From Pseudomonas fluorescens (GTDB lineage: Bacteria; Pseudomonadota; Gammaproteobacteria; Pseudomonadales; Pseudomonadaceae): a stretch of 64,000 nucleotides of DNA. Shown one piece after another: positions 58,945 through 64,000 of the stretch. The notes below the pieces were generated by a model, which saw only the letters and a program-made list of their open reading frames with translations, ran no database searches and was not told where the DNA came from. Numbering within the stretch: position 1 is the first letter of the stretch; each line of letters starts with the position of its first letter. Position numbers and translations under genes: made by a program. The DNA is taken from NCBI RefSeq assembly GCF_900636825.1, contig NZ_LR134318.1, positions 558,001 to 622,000 of the forward strand, in the 5' to 3' direction.

Positions 58945-59772
58945 TTACGGGGCGAACGGCATCACGCGTTTGTGATGGGTCTTGTTGTACGTCTCGACAA
59001 TGATCTTTGCTGCCTCATCTCGCACCGGTTCGCCGTGGAGAAACGCATCAATTTCGGCATATGTGACACCGTGCGCGGCTTCGTCCGGTTTGCCCGGTGA
59101 CAGGTCTTCCAGATCCGCCGTCGGCACTTTCTCGACCAGTGATTCCGGCGCGCCCAGGCTGCGCGCGATTGCCCGCACCTGATTCTTCACCAGACCGCTG
59201 AGCGGTGCCAGATCGCAGGCGCCATCGCCGAACTTGGTGAAAAACCCCATCACCGCTTCCGCCGCATGGTCGGTGCCGATCACCAAACCGCCTGCCGCGC
59301 CTGCAATGGTGTATTGGGCGACCATGCGCATGCGTGCCTTGGTATTGCCAAGCACAAAATCCACCGACGCCGCCGGTTTGCCTTCGAAAGCGTGCACCTG
59401 AGCAGCCAGCGCCTTCACGGCCGGACCGATGTTCACGGTCTGGATCTCATCCGGCGCGATGCATTCGAGGGAGGCCTGGGCGTCGTGCTCGTCAAACTGG
59501 GTTTCATACGGCAGGCGCACGGCGATGAACTTGTAACTGTTGTCGCCGCTTTGTTCGCGCAGTTCACGCATCGCCCTCTGGGCCAACAGGCCGGCGGTCA
59601 GCGAGTCGACGCCACCGCTGATCCCCAGCACCAAGGTCTTGAGGCCGGAATTGACCAGGCAATCCTGGATAAAGGTAATCCGCCGTGCGACTTCTGCTTG
59701 CAGGGCATTATGGTCGGCGAACGGCGGTTGCACCTTGAGCTGTTCAGCAATCTCACGCTGTACGGCTTGCAT
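58945..59772 (-). CDS. nadE: NH3-dependent NAD+ synthetase
   Basis: 275 residues. Amidates deamido-NAD with ammonia. ATP-pyrophosphatase P-loop [49 protein letters not shown], and PTADLEDL. Start at ATG 59772 ([12 protein letters not shown]) with AAGGAGTG upstream inside the end of pncB; the longer frame overlaps pncB. No glutaminase domain, so it uses free ammonia. Operon with pncB (4 bases apart). Confidence 0.95.
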   Translation of the reverse strand: MQAVQREIAEQLKVQPPFADHNALQAEVARRITFIQDCLVNSGLKTLVLGISGGVDSLTAGLLAQRAMRELREQSGDNSYKFIAVRLPYETQFDEHDAQASLECIAPDEIQTVNIGPAVKALAAQVHAFEGKPAASVDFVLGNTKARMRMVAQYTIAGAAGGLVIGTDHAAEAVMGFFTKFGDGACDLAPLSGLVKNQVRAIARSLGAPESLVEKVPTADLEDLSPGKPDEAAHGVTYAEIDAFLHGEPVRDEAAKIIVETYNKTHHKRVMPFAP

Positions 59773-59776
59773 GAAT

Positions 59777-61000
59777 TCACTCCTTGCTAGATGGACTGGA
59801 ATCGGCAGGAACCTGGAATACGTGTCGCAAATACGCGACGAAATTCGGGTCTTTGCATTGTGACTTGCCTGGCTCATCGGAGATCTTCGCCACCGGCTGG
59901 CCGTTGCAGGCGGTCATTTTAAGCACGATGCTCATCGGTTCGACACCCGGAATGTCACAGGTCAGATTGGTACCAATGCCGAAGCTCACATTGATCCGAC
60001 CGTGCAACGCGCGGAATATCTCCAACGATTTGGGCAGGTTCAGACTGTCGGAAAACACCAGGGTTTTGCTCAGCGGATCGATGCCGAGCTTGTGATAGTG
60101 GGCGATGCATTTTTCGCCCCACACCACCGGATCCCCGGAATCATGGCGCAGGCCGTCGAAAAGCTTGGCGAAGAACAGGTCGAAATCGCCGAGGAAAGCG
60201 TCAGTGGTGATGCAGTCGGTGAGGGCGATCCCGAGCAAGCCTCGGTACTCGCGAACCCAGCAATCAAGGGCGGCTATCTGGCTATCGATCAGGCGCGGGC
60301 CGAGTTGCTGGTGGGCCATGATCCATTCATGGGCCATGGTGCCCAACGGTTTCATATCCAGCTCACGCGACAGGTGCACGTTGCTGGTGCCGACGAAACG
60401 CCCAGGGAAATCGTGCTTGAGCACATTCACCACTTCTTCCTGCACGCCGTAGGAAAACCGCCGGCGGGTGCCGAAATCGGCGACCTGCAGTTGCGCCAGC
60501 TCGTCGGCAGAGGCGTTGGCGGTGAGCCAGTCGAACTTGCGATAGAGCTGCTCGCGCGCTTGAGCGAGTACGGTTTCGCGATAGCGATAGCGGTTGCGCA
60601 CTTCGCTGACGATCGCCAACAGCGGCACTTCATAAAGGATCACATGCAGCCACGGCCCGCGCAGGCGGATGAACAATTCACCGTTCTCGATGCCCGTGTG
60701 CACATAGCGCAGGTTGAAGCGAAACAGCCCGAGAAAACGCAGGAAGTCGGGTTTGAGAAAAGTGATGCGCTCGAGAAAACTCAGCTGATCGGCACTCAGG
60801 CTCAGCTCGGCCAAGCGCTCGATCTGATAGCGGATCTCGGCCAGATACGGGCGCAGATCCTCGGCGTTGCGACAACGGAACTCCCATTCGACTTCGACGT
60901 TGGGGTAGTTGTGCAGCACCGCCTGCATCATCGTCAGCTTGTAGAAGTCGGTGTCGAGCAGGTTCTGCACGATGCGATCGGCAAACACACTCTCGCTCAT
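59777..61000 (-). CDS. pncB: Nicotinate phosphoribosyltransferase
   Basis: 407 residues. Salvages nicotinate to NaMN. Motifs [53 protein letters not shown], and [17 protein letters not shown] with the conserved aspartates. AGAGCC precedes the ATG. Together with nadE it covers two steps of the Preiss-Handler route. Confidence 0.95.
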   Translation of the reverse strand: MSESVFADRIVQNLLDTDFYKLTMMQAVLHNYPNVEVEWEFRCRNAEDLRPYLAEIRYQIERLAELSLSADQLSFLERITFLKPDFLRFLGLFRFNLRYVHTGIENGELFIRLRGPWLHVILYEVPLLAIVSEVRNRYRYRETVLAQAREQLYRKFDWLTANASADELAQLQVADFGTRRRFSYGVQEEVVNVLKHDFPGRFVGTSNVHLSRELDMKPLGTMAHEWIMAHQQLGPRLIDSQIAALDCWVREYRGLLGIALTDCITTDAFLGDFDLFFAKLFDGLRHDSGDPVVWGEKCIAHYHKLGIDPLSKTLVFSDSLNLPKSLEIFRALHGRINVSFGIGTNLTCDIPGVEPMSIVLKMTACNGQPVAKISDEPGKSQCKDPNFVAYLRHVFQVPADSSPSSKE

Positions 61001-61103
61001 AAAAAGGGCTCTCCAGATGCGCCGCGGCTTGCGCGGTCTATTTCAATGACACTAGTGGCGCATATCAGTGGTGGGGATTGCCAGTAATTTCTGCTGTGCT
61101 TCT

Positions 61104-61180
61104 GTAGGAGCTGCCGCAGGCTGCGATCTTTTGATGTTGGTTTTGAAGATCAAAAGATCGCAGCCTGCGGCAGCTCCTAC
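61104..61180. repeat. REPIN overlapping the LysR gene end
   Basis: GTAGGAGCTGCCGCAGGCTG ... GCAGCCTGCGGCAGCTCCTAC, symmetrical arms. Its last bases form the TAG stop (61177-61179) of the LysR gene. Confidence 0.92.
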
Positions 61181-62076
61181 AGGGGATTGTCGATCTGTTC
61201 AAGCATCCATTTGACGAAGTCGCGCACTTTCGGCACTTCCGCCGCATGCTCCGGATACGCGAGGTAATAGGCGTCGCCGCTGGGCATGGCATGCTCCCAG
61301 GGAATCACCAGTTTGCCGTCGGCCAATTCTTCTTCCACCAGAAATCGTGGCAACAGCGCCACACCGCAGCCGACCTGGGCGGCGCGAGTGCACATATAGA
61401 AGGTTTCGAAGCGTGGCCCGTGGTAGCTGTGTTCGGTCTGGTAGCCCTGACTGGCGAACCAGTCGTGCCATGCCTGCGGTCGCGAAGCATTTTGCAGCAG
61501 AACCAGATCGGTGAGTTGCGTCGGATCGGTGAATGGTTTTTCCGGCAGGCTGCCCGGTGCACAGACCGGCACCAGCTCTTCGCCGAACAGTTTCAGGCAC
61601 TCCGTTCCCGGCCGCGAACCCTGGCCGAAATAGAACGCCAGATCGCTGCGCCCTTGCAGCAGATCGTCCGCTTCCTGCTCATTGCACAAATCCAGATGAA
61701 TCGATGGATGGCGCAGGCGCCAGCCCTTGAGACGCGGCACGAGCCACCTTGCGCCGAAGGTCGATGGAGTCGAAACGCGCAGGACTTCCGTCTCGCCGCC
61801 GTAGGAACGCAGGTAATGCGTCGACATCTCCACTTGGGTGAGGATTTTTCGTACCTCGACCAGATACAAATCCCCGGCCGGGGTCATCTGCAAGCGGCGG
61901 CGGACACGACGAAACAATAAATGCTGCAACAATTCTTCGAGCTGCGCGACCTGCTTGCTGACCGCGCTCTGGGTCAGGTTCAGTTCCTCGGCGGCGCGGG
62001 TGAAGCTCAGGTGGCGGGTCACGGCCTCGAAGCATTGCAACGCGGTAATCGAGGGCAAGTGGCGTTTGTTCAGCAT
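61177..62076 (-). CDS. LysR family transcriptional regulator (GcvA-like)
   Basis: 299 residues from ATG 62076 (MLNKRHLPSITALQCF), AAAGGAT upstream. HTH at about 20-40 (LSFTRAAEELNLTQSAVSKQVAQLE), effector domain (TEVLRVSTPSTFGARWLVPRL, DLAFYFGQG). GcvA/AmpR branch by the start sequence. It diverges from amaB across a 163-base control region and probably regulates it. Stop codon lies in a REPIN. Confidence 0.9.
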   Translation of the reverse strand: MLNKRHLPSITALQCFEAVTRHLSFTRAAEELNLTQSAVSKQVAQLEELLQHLLFRRVRRRLQMTPAGDLYLVEVRKILTQVEMSTHYLRSYGGETEVLRVSTPSTFGARWLVPRLKGWRLRHPSIHLDLCNEQEADDLLQGRSDLAFYFGQGSRPGTECLKLFGEELVPVCAPGSLPEKPFTDPTQLTDLVLLQNASRPQAWHDWFASQGYQTEHSYHGPRFETFYMCTRAAQVGCGVALLPRFLVEEELADGKLVIPWEHAMPSGDAYYLAYPEHAAEVPKVRDFVKWMLEQIDNPL

Positions 62077-62239
62077 GGCCGATCCTTTATCTTGTGTTTC
62101 TGTGCGCAGCATGAATAAACGGAATGATATCTCGCGTAAAGGTCGTTTGTTGCCTCAGCAAAGGAACGCTACAACTAAAGGTCTGCCCGGTCGCGAAAAA
62201 GCGCCCGCACACATTCAGTTTTTGCTTGAGGAGTGACTC

Positions 62240-63730
62240 ATGGTTGCCGCATTGCTTGATCGTCTGGGCGTGAACCCGGCCCTTTATCAGAACGGCAAAG
62301 TGCCGGTGCATTCGCCTATCGATGGCAGCCGCATTGCTGCGGTGAATTGGGAAGGTGCAGCCGAAGTCGAGCAGCACATCAGTCGCGCAGATCATGCGTT
62401 CGAGCTGTGGCGCAAGGTGCCGGCGCCGCGGCGCGGCGAACTGGTGCGTCAGTTCGGCGAAGTGTTGCGCGAGTACAAGGCCGATCTCGGCGAACTGGTT
62501 TCCTGGGAGGCGGGCAAGATTACCCAGGAAGGCTTGGGTGAAGTGCAGGAGATGATCGACATCTGCGATTTCGCCGTCGGCCTGTCTCGTCAGCTGTACG
62601 GCTTGACCATCGCCTCCGAGCGTCCGGGCCACCATATGCGCGAAACCTGGCATCCGCTGGGCGTGGTCGGGGTGATCAGCGCGTTCAATTTTCCGGTCGC
62701 CGTGTGGGCGTGGAACACCACGTTGGCGCTGGTCTGCGGTAACCCGGTGGTGTGGAAACCGTCGGAAAAAACGCCGCTGACCGCGCTGGCTTGCCAGGCG
62801 CTGTTCGACCGCGTGGTGAAGAATTTCAGCGATGCCCCGGCGAGCCTTTGCCAGGTGATCATTGGCGGTCGCGATGCCGGTGAAGCATTGGTCGACGACC
62901 CGCGTGTCGCGCTGATCAGCGCCACCGGCAGCACGCGCATGGGCCGCGAAGTGGCGCCGAAGGTTGCCGCGCGGTTTGCCCGCAGCATTCTCGAACTGGG
63001 CGGTAACAACGCGATGATCCTCGGCCCGAGCGCCGATCTCGACATGGCTGTGCGCGCGATTCTGTTCAGCGCCGTTGGCACGGCCGGCCAGCGTTGCACC
63101 ACCTTGCGCCGGCTGATCGCCCATGAATCGGTGAAGGAAGAAATCGTCACCCGCCTCAAGGCTGCTTATTCGAAAGTGCGCATCGGTCATCCGTTGGAAG
63201 GCAATCTGGTCGGCCCGCTGATCGACAAGCACAGCTTCGAAAACATGCAGGACGCGCTGGAGCAGGCGCTGAGCGAAGGTGGGCGGGTATTCGGCGGCAA
63301 GCGTCAGCTCGAGGATCAATTCCCCAACGCCTACTACGTCTCGCCCGCCATCGTTGAAATGCCCGAGCAGAGTGATGTGGTCTGCAGCGAAACCTTCGCG
63401 CCGATTCTCTACGTGGTCGGCTACAGCGATTTCGAGGAAGCGCTGCGCTTGAACAATGCCGTGCCACAGGGCTTGTCGTCGTGCATCTTTACCACCGACG
63501 TGCGCGAAGCCGAGCGGTTCATGTCGGCGGTCGGCAGCGACTGCGGCATCGCCAACGTCAACATCGGCCCGAGTGGTGCGGAAATCGGCGGCGCCTTCGG
63601 TGGCGAGAAAGAGACCGGTGGCGGGCGCGAATCGGGCTCCGATGCCTGGCGCGCGTATATGCGTCGGCAGACCAACACGGTTAACTATTCGCTGGAGCTG
63701 CCGTTGGCGCAGGGCATCACGTTCGACTGA
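62240..63730 (+). CDS. amaB: L-piperidine-6-carboxylate dehydrogenase (aldehyde dehydrogenase family 7)
   Basis: 496 residues. Oxidises the semialdehyde/cyclic imine from lysine or pipecolate to 2-aminoadipate with NAD. ALDH motifs: GVVGVISAFNFPVAVWAWN (cofactor), VWKPSEKTPLTA, general base Glu in LELGGNNAMI, and catalytic Cys in AGQRCTTLRRL. Substrate-related FGGEKETGGGRESGSDAW near the end is typical of antiquitin-type enzymes. GAGGAG 8 bases upstream of ATG. The specific role is supported by the following gene. Confidence 0.88.
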   Translation: MVAALLDRLGVNPALYQNGKVPVHSPIDGSRIAAVNWEGAAEVEQHISRADHAFELWRKVPAPRRGELVRQFGEVLREYKADLGELVSWEAGKITQEGLGEVQEMIDICDFAVGLSRQLYGLTIASERPGHHMRETWHPLGVVGVISAFNFPVAVWAWNTTLALVCGNPVVWKPSEKTPLTALACQALFDRVVKNFSDAPASLCQVIIGGRDAGEALVDDPRVALISATGSTRMGREVAPKVAARFARSILELGGNNAMILGPSADLDMAVRAILFSAVGTAGQRCTTLRRLIAHESVKEEIVTRLKAAYSKVRIGHPLEGNLVGPLIDKHSFENMQDALEQALSEGGRVFGGKRQLEDQFPNAYYVSPAIVEMPEQSDVVCSETFAPILYVVGYSDFEEALRLNNAVPQGLSSCIFTTDVREAERFMSAVGSDCGIANVNIGPSGAEIGGAFGGEKETGGGRESGSDAWRAYMRRQTNTVNYSLELPLAQGITFD

Positions 63731-63746
63731 AATTGAGAAAAAGCTG

Positions 63747-63830
63747 AAAAGATCGCAGCCTTCGGCAGCTCCTACAGGGCTGCGGTTGGCTGCGGTTTTG
63801 TAGGAGCTGCCGAAGGCTGCGATCTTTTTA
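63747..63830. repeat. REPIN (tail-to-tail) between amaB and amaA
   Basis: GATCGCAGCCTTCGGCAGCT-CCTAC, short spacer, GTAGGAGCTGCCGAAGGCTG then CGATC; same outward order as the 33901 copy. Confidence 0.9.
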
Positions 63831-63873
63831 GCGCCCACAACGCAATTGGTTAGGTTTCTGTTGGAGTCTGGCA

Positions 63874-64000
63874 ATGCCGTTACGCGAAGAATGTCTGTGG
63901 GAAGCCCTTACGCCGCAAAGGCCCGATCATTCGGCGCTCAATGGTGAGGTCAAGGTTGATGTCTGCGTGGTCGGCGCCGGATTCACCGGGCTGTCGGCGG
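63874..64000 (+). CDS. amaA: FAD-dependent L-pipecolate oxidase (partial, runs off window)
   Basis: 42 codons visible: MPLREECLWEALTPQRP and the dinucleotide-binding start VDVCVVGAGFTGLSA (GxGxxG). TTGGAG upstream. Sequence start and position after amaB match the P. putida amaA/amaB pair of the D-lysine route. Confidence 0.75.
   Translation, partial: MPLREECLWEALTPQRPDHSALNGEVKVDVCVVGAGFTGLSA

Overview
The window is chromosomal DNA of a Pseudomonas, most likely the P. fluorescens group. Grounds: the gene order psd-rhdA-HDOD-motAB-rsgA-orn ... queG/nnr-tsaE-amiB-mutL-miaA-hfq-hflX-hflK-hflC-hisZ-purA ... rnr-rlmB-rpsF-rpsR-(DUF2232)-rplI-dnaB ... ygiQ ... azu-nadE-pncB is, from memory, the PA49xx neighbourhood of P. 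aeruginosa. The DNA is GC-rich, an azurin gene is present, and intergenic gaps carry many REP/REPIN palindromes with GTAGGAGC ends, typical of P. fluorescens relatives.

Layout. 1-5240: membrane lipid synthesis (psd, cut by the window edge), rhodanese, an HDOD signalling protein, and the MotAB flagellar stator. 5241-15199: an accessory island between motB and rsgA, which I recall as adjacent in P. aeruginosa. It has two parts. A type VI secretion cargo cassette runs forward: VgrG, DUF4123 adaptor, a 1132-aa VasX-like pore-forming effector and a DUF6708 membrane immunity candidate, followed by a decayed second copy of the effector's 3' end. A three-gene defence-like operon runs backward: ThsB-like TIR, caspase-like protease, second TIR. 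The latter resembles the TIR-caspase (type IV Thoeris) anti-phage systems but has two different TIR proteins; it is the best candidate here for an unusual system.

15200-31826: rsgA, orn, a TRIC-like channel, queG diverging from nnr-tsaE-amiB-mutL-miaA, then hfq-hflX-hflK-hflC, hisZ and purA. This block handles ribosome assembly, tRNA modification, metabolite repair, cell-wall hydrolysis, mismatch repair, RNA chaperoning and protease control. 31966-37263: a chemoreceptor, an iron ABC importer (permease and binding protein) behind a Fur-like box, and two near-identical tRNA-Leu(CAG) transcription units. 37425-44680: RNase R and RlmB, then the S6-S18-DUF2232-L9 ribosomal operon and dnaB.

44736-47316: a large polymorphic-toxin-like gene split by a frameshift at an A7 run. 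47531-56936: ygiQ, then a three-gene transglutaminase / ATP-grasp / transglutaminase operon preceded by a well-spaced sigma-54 promoter and an NtrC-like site. 57144-64000: small proteins, a LOG-family hydrolase, azurin, NAD salvage (pncB-nadE), and the start of a lysine/pipecolate catabolic locus (LysR regulator diverging from amaB-amaA; amaA is cut by the window end).

Ten REP/REPIN loci of three sequence families occupy intergenic gaps. Several supply the stop codon of the adjacent gene. No integrase, transposase, CRISPR array, rRNA gene or replication origin was seen.
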